Shown piece after piece: positions 23,451 through 34,945 of a DNA stretch of 43,757 bases. Positions within the stretch are counted from its first letter, which is position 1. Each line of letters opens with the position of its first letter. The DNA is from Lojkania enalia (taxonomy: Eukaryota > Ascomycota > Dothideomycetes > Pleosporales): positions 17,939 through 61,695 of the forward strand of contig ML986793.1 of the NCBI GenBank assembly GCA_010094045.1, read 5' to 3'. A program made the translations under genes and the position numbers. Below the pieces are notes generated by a model. It had not been told where the DNA came from. It did not search any database and saw only the letters and a program-made list of their open reading frames with translations.

Positions 23451-26400
23451 CTTTATATAATTTGCCGGTATTAGCTTACTATTAGACAGTACTGTAAAGG
23501 TAGTAAAGTATAACTAAAGCAGCCTGCGGCTGTATAGAGACCTACTTCCCTAGATTATATTATCCTTTAATACTTAACTACTAATTTCTTCCCTCTATAG
23601 GGTATTATTTATTCTTCTTAAAGATATAAAAGTATAAGAAGGCGATAGTTACTATCCTTATAGCAAATTATCGCTAAACGTAGTATCCTTACTATCTACT
23701 AGCAGCGCTACAGGGGCATCCTGATTCTTTAGCACTAGTACTAGTATTGATTCTAGTATTAGAAGTCCCTAATTACTAGTAATATCGTTAATTTATTCTT
23801 TAAAAATAGTGTTCTCTTGCTAATAGACCTTCTTACTAATTAAATTGCCTGCTGACTCAGTAGAGATATCTTAATTAGGTAGCCGATCCTTATAGATCGC
23901 TTCTACAACTTTAATCGTTTCATCGTCGCTACTATTAATAGAGCTCTTAATATTGTTAATTTAAAAAAGAATCTTCTTTAGGGATTCTTTTAGCGGATAT
24001 TCCTCCTCCTTACTAGATATAATATCGCTAAATATAACATCCCTAGTATTAAGTACCCGTTTTAGTTTCGGAATTAGTACTTAGTATATATTTGTACTCC
24101 TATATTATAAGAGTTTCCTAATTAGTACCTATAATACTAGTTTATCGTCTCTTAATAGAGTTTTATCTAAAATATACGCTTATGATCCTATAACCTAAAG
24201 GTAAGTAAGAGACGGTTTATAGTTAAAAACAGCCTTATATAGGGTTTTAAATTAAAGGCTTATAATCGGCGTTCTATTAAGTAGGTATATTACTATATAA
24301 GCTAATTCGTTAGTATATTTATTAGAAATATTACTTTCTATCGTAAGAGCGCGCGTGCGGGTTATAATTTAGTACTCTACTTACTCTACTAGGCTATTCT
24401 ACTTAGGCGTACGAAGCGCGTAAGCTTTAATTACAATTCCTTAATTAAATAATACTTCTATAAGTTCTAAGAAGCTTAAGTTGTTATTTATATAGATATA
24501 TACGATCTTTCTTTTATACTATCGTTTAATTTTTACTAATAGTATTTTAAAAGCTTTTACGAGGGTGGATTTCAACCGATTATATATCGTAAATCCCTTA
24601 TACTACTAGAATACCTGATTAACTGTATAAAATAGGTATTTTTTACTATTATAGTACCTCTTATAGTCCTTCTAAAGTTGTATAATATTAATCGCGATTC
24701 TCTTAAATAGTTTAGTAGCCGGGTAAAGCTAACTACGCTAGCTAATCTACTATAATAACTTCACTTGTATATATATCTAGCAATCTTGCTATACTAGTAC
24801 TTCCTAATCGCTCAACTGGATACTCTTAGCTGCTTAAGGTAGGGCTAATACTAAATCTCTACTTAGGTAGCCTAATAATTAGTACGCTTTAGCTGAAAAA
24901 ATAATTTATATTAGTTGCTGGCGATAGAAAAGCTTTTCCTTAATTACTGCGACTATTTTATATCCGGAAAGCGAATCGAGTAGAGGCCTTTTTACTAGGT
25001 CTATATCTAGTAGCTAGTAGCTATTAAACAACTCTAAATAACAAACGATATTATAGTAATTATACTAGTAAAGGTAATCTCTACCTAAGTTAAACTAGAT
25101 ACTCTATTCCCTATTTCTAATTAGGGCTATTATATTAGTTAGCAACTAAAGGACGTAAACAACTTCTATTAGCTTAATATCCTTTAGGCCTGTAAGAGAA
25201 TTAATCGTAATTATAATAGTACTCTATTCTAATATAGGGTATATACTACCTCCTGCAGCGATTTTATCTTTAGAATTTACTATTTAAGTAGTTTACTAAC
25301 TAAAAGTCTTAGAGTTGTATATATAGATATTAGAATCTAGATTAAGTATCTACCGATTTAGGATACTAGTCTCTTTTTTCTTAGGGGTAGTATTTGCTGA
25401 AAAATTGCCCCTTTAAATTATCTAGGTATTTTCCTAGAAGCTAGCAGCCTTTATAAAAGCTTTACTATTAAACGAGGATTTCGACTTCTTATATTTTTCT
25501 ATATTTACCTTTAGAGCATTTTTTTTCCCCTAGTTATTCCTATTTAAGATATTATCTCAGGCTTTTAGTATTTCCTAATCTAGTACCCAGTTTAGTAGCC
25601 TAATCGATTCGTTTACGTACTTATAATTACTCTAGAAGTGCTACTTCTTATAGAAGTAGGGTAGTAGAGTACGCGATCGCGAACCGGATTTTTCTTAAAG
25701 CTACTGTATAGTACTATCAGAATTTGCTTGAGGAATTAATAGACGTTATAAAGCTATAAATAAGCTGAGCGCCTTTTACAGATTAAAACATTTATAGTAA
25801 TTAGTATATTAGTATACTAATTGTTTAATCGTAGGAATTAGTTAATTAATCCTATCTAGCTTATTTTTAGCGTTAATCGGTACTATATAGATTAGCGCCT
25901 ACACCTTATCTTTCTTAGTAACTATTAGAAGAAAATCCTTTTCTACTCTAAGACCCTAAACTTCTACTAAGCTAGCAGCTTTAGCACGACAGATTAGCTA
26001 ATTCTACTAATTTAGCTACTTCTCTACCTCTCTATCAGTTAGGTACTTAAGGAGAGCTTAATATTCTTTCTAGATTAGTTGCTCCCTTAACTTAATAGTA
26101 GGCGCTAACTTTTCCTATAAGATTCTAAGAATTTTATAGCTAGTTATATCGTTGCTAAGTATTACTTTATATTAAGGCGATGTTATTGTTAGAATATTAC
26201 TATATATAGTATAGAGAGTGTTATTAATCTTAATCCAATCCTTCCTCTATTAGTTATACTAGTCTCTTGCCTAGTTCCAATCTGTTATTTATATTAAGGT
26301 TATCTCCTTATATATAACTCTACTAGAGGGGTATCTTTCTATTTCCCCTTCTGGATTTATCTTCAAGGTCCGGAACTTACCTATATTAGAAAGGGGAGGT

Positions 26401-26780
26401 TCTAGCCTATAAATTTTAACCTCTTTAAGAGGTACGCTTAGATCTAAATATTCCTATACCCTTAGCCTACTAGCTGTTAGTTTACGCTGCTTAAACTAAT
26501 CCTCCTAATTACTAGGAGTACTAAGTATCTTCTTCTTAAATATAGCTATAGAGGAGTATACAACCGTTGTAATACTAGAAATATACTAGAATATATCGAT
26601 ACTAGAGAATAAAATAGCCTTAAACACAATGCAGCATGTTAATAGGCTTATAAAGTGCAGAATTTACACGTAATTCTGATAGCTAAGTGCCTAAAGATTG
26701 TTGGTAAACGATAAAGATAATAATATCGCGATATTACGATACTAAATAAAAAGGAGTAATATCGATCGTAATATATAAAT
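23450..26780 (-). pseudogene. Copia-1 gag, protease and integrase relic
   Basis: On the minus strand, upstream of RT, the integrase occupies about 23900-25200. The protease is marked near 25310-25350 by NLDSNIYIYNSKTF, a RIPped DSGA-type site followed by the IHICNS pattern of copia proteins. A gag zinc-knuckle relic lies near 25620-25670 (YFYKKQHFQSNYKYV, originally CxxCxxxxHxxxxC-like). Gag fills the rest up to about 26700. The order gag-PR-IN-RT confirms copia. Integrase catalytic residues were not assigned individually. Confidence 0.72.
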
Positions 26781-26820
26781 TGAGTTGCAGCTATTTTAGT
26801 ATAGTAACCGGGCTTATAAC

Positions 26821-27024
26821 TATAGTAAGAGGCGAATCTTGTCTCAGAGAGGGAGATAAAGAGCTGAACTAGTTGATTAAAGATAGCTAGCGGGCTATAT
26901 TTATATACATGAAAAAGGGGTATATTAGCTAATATCCAGCGTAATATTCGGCGTAATATCGACTGTAATATTATACGTCGATATCTAATACAGCTCAGCA
27001 GACTAGCCGAAAATCCCTATAATA
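26821..27024 (-). repeat. Copia-1 5' LTR (204 bp)
   Basis: This matches 21371-21574 along its full length and is followed by the CTATT duplication. The sequence just inside it on the minus strand, starting TAGTTATAAGCCCGG after the LTR end, is where a tRNA primer site would be. I cannot name the tRNA. Confidence 0.92.
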
Positions 27025-27029
27025 CTATT

Positions 27030-28100
27030 AGGTAAAAGTATTTCAGATGCTTTAGATAGATCGCCGATAGTAGCCTATAGAGTAATATAAGGGTTAGTTC
27101 TCGTATATCCTTTAAAATATAGTAGGGAAATATATCCGAGTTAAATCTATTACTAAATACAGACTAGTCGGGTAGTATTATTTCTATATAAGATATATTT
27201 CGTTTTATTATTAAGAATAGTATTATAAAATCTAGCTTCTAATATATAGTTATACTACCTACAAAATTTAAAGTCTACCTCTACCGGTAGTAGGGCTTTA
27301 GATTAGAATCTTACGTATTAAGCAGCTCTAGTAGAGATAAGAATATCTTCTACTACTACTAGTATTATTAGACGTATTAGGGGCAACTTTAGAGTTACTA
27401 TTATAGGTACTATAGCGCTCTAGCAATAGTATATCGTTATATAGTATCTATTAAGGTTAATAATAAAGCCTTCGGGCCCGATAACATCTATACTAAGTAG
27501 TATACCCAGCTCTAAGTTATTTATAATGTATAATTCGGTATAAATCCGTACTAAAATCGGTTTCTCATTTATAGTTATAGTAGGGAAGTAGATAGAGAAT
27601 ATAGTATACGCGGAAGAATCGTATAAATTATCGTCTAGACCCTTTAGTTTAAGTAGGTTACCTTCTAAAAGATGTACTTTCGTATAAAAAATATATTTTA
27701 TTAGAAATAAGCGGTTAACTAATATAACTATAGCCTCAGTATTAGGTATAATAGTTACTAATTTCCTATTAAGTATAAATTTAGTTTATATATAGGCGTA
27801 TTACTAGTATTTCTATCCAGTCTCTAGGTCGTACTTAGAGGTATTAGTTAATACTATAATATTATAATTAGAGCGGCGCTTACTATTAATAATATTATTA
27901 TATTTACTAGCTTTAATATAATTATCGAAATAATAAAGGGTAATAGCTAGTTCTATAGTAGCTCGGGTAGAGTCTAGAGCGACCTAGAATTTACTCTATA
28001 TAATACCTATTAGTTTTTTAGAAAAGAGCGGGCCCTACTAGATTAGGTATAAAGGTTACTAGTTCTAGTACTAATAGTTCTATTAAATACTATAGTTCTA
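27030..28100 (-). pseudogene. Gypsy-G protease relic
   Basis: On the minus strand the retropepsin-like segment reads LVRIYTELYIINNLELGILL followed by SIDVIGPEGF (about 27467-27540). This corresponds to the pattern LGxDxxxPxG seen after the flap in gypsy proteases. The frame is otherwise open but for TAA/TAG. It is separated from its RT by the copia insertion at 21371-27029. I could not place the catalytic Asp-Ser/Thr-Gly with certainty. Confidence 0.65.
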
Positions 28101-29893
28101 TTACTAGTATTACTAGGAAGTATAATATTTATAATATTATATCTTATAGCCCTTAGATATTTATACAGCTAGCTATTTAATAAGAAAGTATCTCTATATA
28201 TATAGTATTATTTTAGTAGTAGAAATAGATTGCCGTCTCTTATAGTAAGGCTGATAAATAATAGCTTTACTATAGTAAAGCCCGCAAAAACGTGTAGAAC
28301 AGATCTATTATTATTATAGACTAGTATAGAAAAGTCGATTTCTTCTATATCGTCGTGAGATGCGGTTCTAATATCTCTACTAGGTATATCCTTAAACGGT
28401 AAGGCTTCTCGGGGTAAATCTTCCTATAGGTGCTTATTATTATTATTAACGTCTTTAGTACTAATTAGATATACTTCTTATAGTTTATTAAATTAGCCTT
28501 TTTACTAGTAACTACTATTTCTAGCATTTCTACTATAGTTATTTAAGTTACTTATATGCGGCGCGGCATTTCTTTACTAGTCTAAGAAAGTTATCTAAAA
28601 ACCTTATAGGCGTATATTATCTAGTCTCTAGTTTACTAATACTTAGTTTTCTTTTATAATAAACTGCGCTTAATTAGGTTAAGTTTAGTAGTAATTAATT
28701 TAATAGAGGTTTCTGCTAGTAATTTAACCTTATTAAATAGAGCTACTATACGCGGGTTAGATATTAGAATAATTCCGAATCCCTTATATATATTCGGTTG
28801 TTTAATTTAATATACTATATATACCGGGGCGGTAATTTAGAAAATTATTATACCTATCTTATCTTTTAGATTAAGCTTTAGTCTGCTAGACCCTTTCCTA
28901 CTATTTAAGAACTTAGAGAAACTTATCTAAACGCGTATTTAGATCTTCTATAGGGTTGTTAATAGTAAGCTAAAAGTTTAGATCTAATTTACTATAGATT
29001 ATAACAATCTATTTTCGGGTATTACTTAGCTTATTATAGCTAGTATCTTTTAAATTTCGTAGTACTTTTATTATAAAGGTAGTAATCTACTTATTATCTA
29101 TTAATTTGCGTATACCGAACCTTTTATTCTATAAATTCTTATATACTTCTAAGAGCAGTTTCTTATAGCACTTTATTAGAAGTACTTTCTAATTATCGAT
29201 ACTATATCCGCTACGGAAGTATTTCTTAGCGCCGGTAGGAAGCTAGGTGTTATACTATATTTATACGCTTCTTTTAAGATACTTTTAAAGATTAGTATAG
29301 ATAATATAGTTAAAATAAGTAATAATAGCGGCCTCTATAGATTTAATAAAATTGTAAAGGTACTTATAATAGGTTTTACCTTAGAATATAGTAATGCTAT
29401 TTATATCTACGCCCTATAGCTCTAGATTAAAATAACTAATATTATTAGGTTTAAATTTTACATCTCCTCCTATATATTTTACCTATATTAGCTCTTACTA
29501 CATTTCTACATCTATTAGGAAGGTAGTATAGTATCTATTACTAATATAGAAGTCTAGTATACCTTACCTTAAGAGAGGGGTAGTAGAGAGATACCTTTCA
29601 CCCGCGGGTGCTAGTTATTCCTATTCTACTTCTACTAGTACTCTTAATAGTTCTCTATAGAGCGGCTCTAGCGGGTAATATAGTTTATCTTCTTCTTAGG
29701 GTAATTAAGGTCTAGAATTAATTTCCCGCTGTTATAGCTTATACTTAACTAGGGGCTCCAGTCTATAATACTAACACAGGGGCTTATTTTAAGCAGAAAC
29801 TTCTAGACCGTATTTCTAACGTAGGAGGTAGAGTTTATTACGAGATTCTTAACAGGGGGCCTAAAGCTCGTTATAAGACTTATTATAAAGTTC
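28100..29893 (-). pseudogene. Gypsy-G gag relic
   Basis: A minus-strand frame begins below an in-frame TGA at 29894-29896 and reads a Gln/Glu-rich N-terminus (EEDKLYYPLEPLYRELLRVL at about 29640-29700). A capsid-like region follows at about 28900-29460, containing VKFKPNNISYFNLEL and TYYKYLYNFIKSIEAAIITY, which resembles the first helices of fungal gypsy Gag. A short ATG-initiated frame at 29803-30009 on the same strand is in another register and is probably chance. The nucleocapsid knuckle was not found. Confidence 0.65.
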
Positions 29894-30609
29894 TCAAGTT
29901 CTATTATAGGTATATATAATAGGTAACTATTATAGAGTATAATAGTTATTAGTAGGTTATAGGTAAGTATTATAAAAACGTCTATTATTATTTTAAATAG
30001 GGTTAACAAGTTCCGGCCTATAATACTTATCGTCGGCTGGAGGGAGCGGTACTTAACATATAGCTATATAATATACAGGAGTAGACTATATAATTTATCT
30101 TTAATTATCGCCTTTATATCTATATTTATAGAAGGCGGGGTTTTTATTTTAATAATTATTTTATAATAGGTAGTAGGGGTCTTCTAAATAGAAGAGGCGT
30201 ACTGGCCGCTTATAGTAGAAGGTAGCCTTATTTCTAATAATATATAAATATCTCAGCTAGCAGCTAGTTAGGAGCTAATATATAGGTGGTTCGCTGGTGC
30301 GATTAGCGGGTAGAAGGAGACTAGAACTAGATTACTATAATAAGTTTTTATTTTAGCAGTCTCTATAAGGTAAGAGTAGCTGCTATTAATATAATACCCG
30401 AAGGTCCTCTCAGACGTTACTTAGAGTATTTTATAAGAGAAGCTAGTAGATATTATCTTAAACGTTATTTAGAGTATCTATTATAAATACTCGGACGGAA
30501 AATTAGAGCTCCCTTTATAGGACTACTCTAATACTATAGAAATAGTCCTTAAGAACCTTATACTATTATAGTAGGAATATGTCGAGGTTTCCACCGCTGC
30601 TACTACTCA
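29894..30609. other. Unassigned 5' region of Gypsy-G
   Basis: This stretch between gag and the possible ORF0 contains in-frame TGA in the minus-strand frames checked. The plus strand is readable (YFKQKLLDRISNVGGRV at 29785-29835, then a Tyr/Lys-rich segment), but I cannot tie it to any family. No repeat or site was identified. Confidence 0.3.
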
Positions 30610-32460
30610 GATTTTACTAGTAGGAAGACCCTAAAACGTAGCATTAAGGGGGCCTTAAGGGAGTAGACGCGGGTTATTTTCCTATATAGATTTCTACTCT
30701 TTACTATTCTTTAATTCTCTATTACTCTTTAGAGTTATTTTACTCTGGTACGCTTAGTTACACTAGTACTAGAACTAGTATATAGATCGATTCTTTAAAA
30801 GTGCTAGGTATATTTATATTAAAAGATTTATCTCTATATTTAGACTAGTAGCTCTTAAGACGTACTCTAGTTATTCTTTTAGTATTTCTAGAAGCTTCGC
30901 GGAGTCCTAGTATAGGTACTAGGTTATAAAGATGCTATTAACTACTCTCGCTACTTTTACCTATAGTTTTAAGTAACAGTAAATCTTATTCTATAGTAGT
31001 ATATATAGCTATTTCTCTATCCTTCTTTAGGTTTTACTTATACTTCCTCTTACCAGTCTTTTATTCGGGCGAATTAGAGGTTAAATCTTAAATAGTACTA
31101 GGCTATAATTCGCCTACTATAATCCGCTCGGATACTAGTAATAAATAGCTACTAAAGGGGTAAGTAAAGGATAGTTAAGGTTATAAGATATATTTTAGTT
31201 TACTTGCTAGGCGGCTTTTTAGAGTTAATTTTAATAAGTATTTAGAAGCTACACCTATTAGCAGTTGTTTAGATAGTAACTATAAATATAGTTAAAGCTG
31301 GCGCTCTTAGAGCCTTAGTATACTTAAGTTAAAAGGAAGTTAGAAGGCTCCGTTTATTTAGTTATAATAAGCTTATATATAAGCTAATTATTAGATCCTT
31401 ATAATAAATTCTATAATAACGCTATAAACTATTTTAGTAGTAGAAGATCTATTAACTTTAATACTCTAGTAGAATAGATAGCTAAGTTTAGGGCTTTCTT
31501 CCTCGCTAAAGCATCTGTATAATACGGCTTCCGCTTCTTTAAAGGCGGTAAGGGGGCTGTATAGGTTAAGAACTACTCTAATTCGTTCCTACTCTAGTAG
31601 TTAAATAATCTATTAATATACGGGTCCTTTAGATATAAATATTACTAGTTAGTAAGCTATCTAGAGTATTCTTAATAATAGTATAGGGGGAAAGGGTTCC
31701 TCTTTAAGTAGGCTTTCGCCTTTAGGCTCCCTTATAGAAGCGCACTCTATATATTCCTCTTCTACCAGGTTGATAATAGTTTAGTATAAAAGAGGTAAAA
31801 TAAGGAATCGCTGATTTATAGGTAATATAATAGAACTTTCTACTTAGATTTTTATATTATGTAGGGATTCACCGGAATTCTTAAAGTACTAAGTTTTCGA
31901 TTATATAGTATAATAGCGATTAATTATTACTTGGAAGAAAGGGGTATTTTCCTAACTTCCGATTTCTAGAAAGGATACTTACTAGTAGGGAAACTACCAG
32001 CGTAGTATTTATTAATAATATACTAGCGTAACTTCCGTTTAGTATAGACAGGCTTAGGGAGCGTTGTTAAAGTTCGCCAGTTAAGGCGGGACCGCGTATT
32101 TAATCCGTTCCTATAGGTTAGTATAATATAATATAGGGGGAGCTTAACCTTATTATAACTCCGCTAGTATATGGTTAGCTAGTAGAGGGCTGATCGCAGC
32201 AGAAACGTAACTAACTAAAGAAAGACGTCTACCTCTACTAATAGAATTCTCAACAGTAGCGGTGTTTCTTTACAATAAATAATCAAATCTTAGTCGTTAC
32301 TTAAATTACTGTAGGAAATGCCTATATATTAGAAAATTACTAAAGGGATACAGTCGATACTTTTTAATAGTAGATTTAACGTTACTATAATTGTAGAATC
32401 GTATTAAAATTTAGAGTAGAGAATGGTATTTAGAGAGACTGTTCTGGTCAATAAACAAAG
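30610..32460 (-). pseudogene. Gypsy-G possible extra 5' frame (ORF0)
   Basis: About 2.6 kb separates gag from the 5' LTR, far more than a normal leader. One minus-strand frame crosses 32460-30610 without TGA (TAA/TAG only), and parts read like protein, for example RSRLNWRTLTTLPKPVYTKR (about 32000-32100) and PPLKKRKPYYTDALARKKA (about 31490-31550). The plus-strand frame in the same codon register is also open from about 29785 to 31770, so strand choice is not secure. I prefer the minus strand because it is the element's sense strand and because TGA occurs in the plus frame at 31771 and 32191. The product is unrecognised. Confidence 0.35.
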
Positions 32461-32474
32461 CTTAGCTACCAGCT

Positions 32475-32600
32475 TAATATAGTTTAGCACGAAGACATAG
32501 ATTAAAGAAGTATCGTATTATTATTCTTCTTCTCTAGCGCTTAAGCTACCCTATATAGTATCGCTGCCAAGCCCGCTAGCCAGCGGCAGGTTCCGTACTA
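32475..32600 (-). repeat. Gypsy-G 5' LTR (126 bp)
   Basis: This is the partner of 10075-10200, followed by TTTAG at 32601-32605. The adjacent 32460-32474, read as AGCTGGTAGCTAAGC on the minus strand, occupies the primer-binding position, but I cannot assign the tRNA. Confidence 0.9.
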
Positions 32601-32605
32601 TTTAG

Positions 32606-33000
32606 AGAGGGGAGGTAGTATTATAGATACCCCTATTAGAATCTATATACTAGACCTAATTAAAATCTAGAACTCTATATAACTTATAGAATAAAACTAA
32701 TATAAAATATATAACGTGTTTAACAACTTCGTTAACTAAATAATAGAGTATATTTAGTTACTTAATTAATTAAGTAATTAAATAGAGAAGAATAGTAAGG
32801 AAGCTAAATTATATTTAATAATTTTATAACTCTAATCTTTATAGCTTTTTATAGTTAACTTAAATATTTTTTATATATTCTACTTATATACTTCTATTAT
32901 AAGTTTATAAAAATAATCGCTTTATAGTACGTGATTACTTTTAGTTATTACTCTATCTTATATTTAGCTAATTAGAGGCTATTACAAAATCTACTTAACT
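32606..33000 (+). mobile_element. Gypsy-C right segment: polypurine tract and 3' LTR
   Basis: After the TTTAG duplication the interrupted Gypsy-C resumes with AGAGGGGAGGTAG, a polypurine tract on the plus strand, and then TATTATAGATACCCC at 32619, a TG-type LTR start after RIP. The LTR's right end is not defined, because no second copy is in the window; I place it near 33000, where copia integrase sequence begins. It contains a 20-bp perfect palindrome at 32758-32777. Confidence 0.5.
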
Positions 33001-34010
33001 CTTCTATTAGAATAGATATTGTAGTAGTATAAATATAAGTAAAATTAAAGGTTATTTATCTAATATATATAGTTACTTAGGCCTTAATTTAGATATTATA
33101 AGATCTAACTAAATACTATATATAAAAGTCTAAATAACTAGTATATATTAATTTATAAAAATTATATTCTATTAAAGATTTTAATAGTATAAATTATTTC
33201 TATTTATTACTAATAACTATATCTATTATATCTAGTATATTTATTTTAATTATAAATATTAGCTTTTTAAACTATTTAACACTCTAGTTAAATTTATCTA
33301 AAAATTCTATAATATAGTTATCTAATACTATTATTTAAATAATAAATTTAAGAATAGTCTAGTTTATAAGTAGTATAATACTTATACAATTATAAGAAAA
33401 CCCGCTTAACTATATATATACTACTAAAATAAAGTAGTTAAAAGAATATATTATATAATATAAGAAAAGGCTATATTTATAGTATAGAAAACTTCTATTT
33501 TTAGGTAAATCTCTAAAATTATTTTAAAGAAGAGTATTAAACTTATATATATTTTTAAAATTCTAGAAAACTTTTAGCTTAAAGTTATATAATATACTAT
33601 TTAGCTTAAAAACTAAACTCTAGTATAGGTACTATAGAAGAAAGATATAAAAATTCTATATAAAGTTTTAAAGAATGATAGACCTATTCTCTTATAAAAA
33701 TATATATAAGGTAGAAGAATATATATAATATACCTACTAGAGTTTAAACTTATAATTAAAATAACGAAATTATATAGTTTTTATAGTTAGTTAGAATACT
33801 TTATTAGATATAAAAGTAAGATAATTTATTATATCTACTCTCTTAAAAAATATAAAATCTATTAAATTAGTACTATTTAAGTTAAAGATAGTAAAAAACT
33901 AGATAATCTCTATACTATATTATATCTAGAAAATAGAGATTCTACTATAGATATAATTATCCTAGAATAAATCGATTTAGAAACTAGTAATAAGATAGTT
34001 AGTAACTATA
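33000..34010 (+). pseudogene. Copia-2 integrase relic
   Basis: The plus strand reads a Ty1/copia integrase. TNNYIYYI.YIYFNYKY at about 33205-33255 is the RIPped TDDYSRYTWVYFLK-type block with the first catalytic Asp. A second block (YYYLNNKFKNS, about 33330-33365) corresponds to the LRSDNGGEF region. Further on, YKVLKNDRPILL (about 33665-33700) and a C-terminal GYxxGY-like segment (YSQLEYFIRYKSK, about 33785-33820) match the end of copia integrases. The frame is cut at 34010 by Gypsy-A copy i. The RT that should follow is not in the window. Extremely AT-rich, so probably among the oldest layers. Confidence 0.75.
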
Positions 34011-34313
34011 TATTATAGTAATACCGTAATACCTCTATACTTATACTACCCTTATTATAATATCTAAACTAGCTGCTAGTAATAGCTATTAGCTATTAGC
34101 TAAAATATAACCAACTTATTATAACTATAATAGAGGAAGGTTTTACTAATCTAGCTAGCCTGTATAGTAGTATAAACTTAACTCCTATAAAAACCTATAT
34201 AATATAGATATCTCTATTCTTTATATAATATTTTAATATTTATATATAGTATATAATAATAGTATTAAGTACCTAAAATATAATTAACTAACTATATATA
34301 AGCGTCTATAATA
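34011..34313 (+). repeat. Gypsy-A LTR (copy i, 303 bp)
   Basis: This starts TATTATAGTAATACCG and ends GCGTCTATAATA, exactly 303 bp like the other three copies. Confidence 0.87.
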
Positions 34314-34730
34314 TTATATTATATTATCTACTATTATATATTATAGATAAGAATATACTTATTAATATATTTAAAAAAAATCTAAGGTAAACTAGATTCT
34401 TTATAATAGAAGAATAAGATACTAGTAGAAGCTTTAGTAACCTAAGAGAACTACTATAAGTTAGACTTTAAAGTAATATAAAGAGAATTTAGTAGCTATT
34501 GAATAGGTACTCTTCTACTAGCTACTAGTATATTAATAGTAATAGAACTATTACCCGTTTTTAGCCCGATTTAATCTATAACCCTAACTTCTAAATAAAT
34601 ATCTATATTAACTTCTAATCTACCTAAAACTATATATAACTTATATTTCTATTTTAACTACTTATTTAACCTTCTAATATTCTTTAGTAAATATTTAGAA
34701 CTTTTATACTTTATTAAAAAGCTCTACTAT
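34011..34730 (+). mobile_element. Gypsy-A copy i: 5' LTR and start of internal region
   Basis: The 303-bp LTR (34011-34313) is followed by 417 bp of internal sequence nearly identical to 36885-37300 of copy ii and then broken by the LTR of copy ii at 34731. Copy i itself interrupts the copia-2 integrase. Its remainder would lie beyond copy ii, outside the window. Confidence 0.85.
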
Positions 34731-34945
34731 TATTATAGTAATACTATAATACCTCTACACCTATACTACCCTTACTATAATATCTAAACTAGCTGCTAGT
34801 AACAGCTATTAGCTGCTAGCTAGAATATAACTAACTTATCGTAACTATAATAGAAGAAGGTTTTACTAACCTAGCTAGCCTATATAGTAGTATAGACCTA
34901 GCCTCTATAAAAATCTATATAATATAGATATTTCTATTTTTTATA

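Larger units (their letters stand above)
21371..27024 (-). mobile_element. Copia-1: complete Ty1/copia retrotransposon (5654 bp)
   Basis: The LTRs are 204 bp each (21371-21574, 26821-27024), and the target duplication is CTATT (21366-21370, 27025-27029). On the minus strand the order is gag, protease, integrase, RT, RNase H, the copia order. A run of seven C (GGGGGGG on the minus strand) abuts the 3' LTR as the polypurine tract. It separates the protease and RT of Gypsy-G. Many TG and CA remain compared with Gypsy-A, so it looks like one of the later arrivals. Confidence 0.93.
10075..32600 (-). mobile_element. Gypsy-G: giant Ty3/gypsy retrotransposon, minus strand
   Basis: The element is delimited by 126-bp LTRs (10075-10200, 32475-32600) and a TTTAG duplication (10070-10074, 32601-32605). 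Removing two 1872-bp DNA transposons and a 5654-bp copia element, with their duplications, leaves about 13,119 bp, roughly twice the usual gypsy length. Read 5' to 3' on the minus strand it carries an extra 5' region (32474-29894), gag, protease, RT, RNase H, integrase and a long extra 3' frame (about 15700 to 10230). It inserted in Gypsy-C between the coiled-coil frame and the 3' LTR. Confidence 0.88.

Noticed and set aside
29803..30009. 68-codon ATG-initiated frame on the minus strand
   Set aside because: Low-complexity Ile/Leu-rich translation in a register different from gag, in RIPped DNA; most likely chance openness.
29785..31770. Plus-strand open stretch considered as a Starship captain (DUF3435 tyrosine recombinase) or cargo gene
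   Set aside because: I could not find the conserved recombinase motifs in any frame, and the stretch lies inside the LTR boundaries of Gypsy-G.
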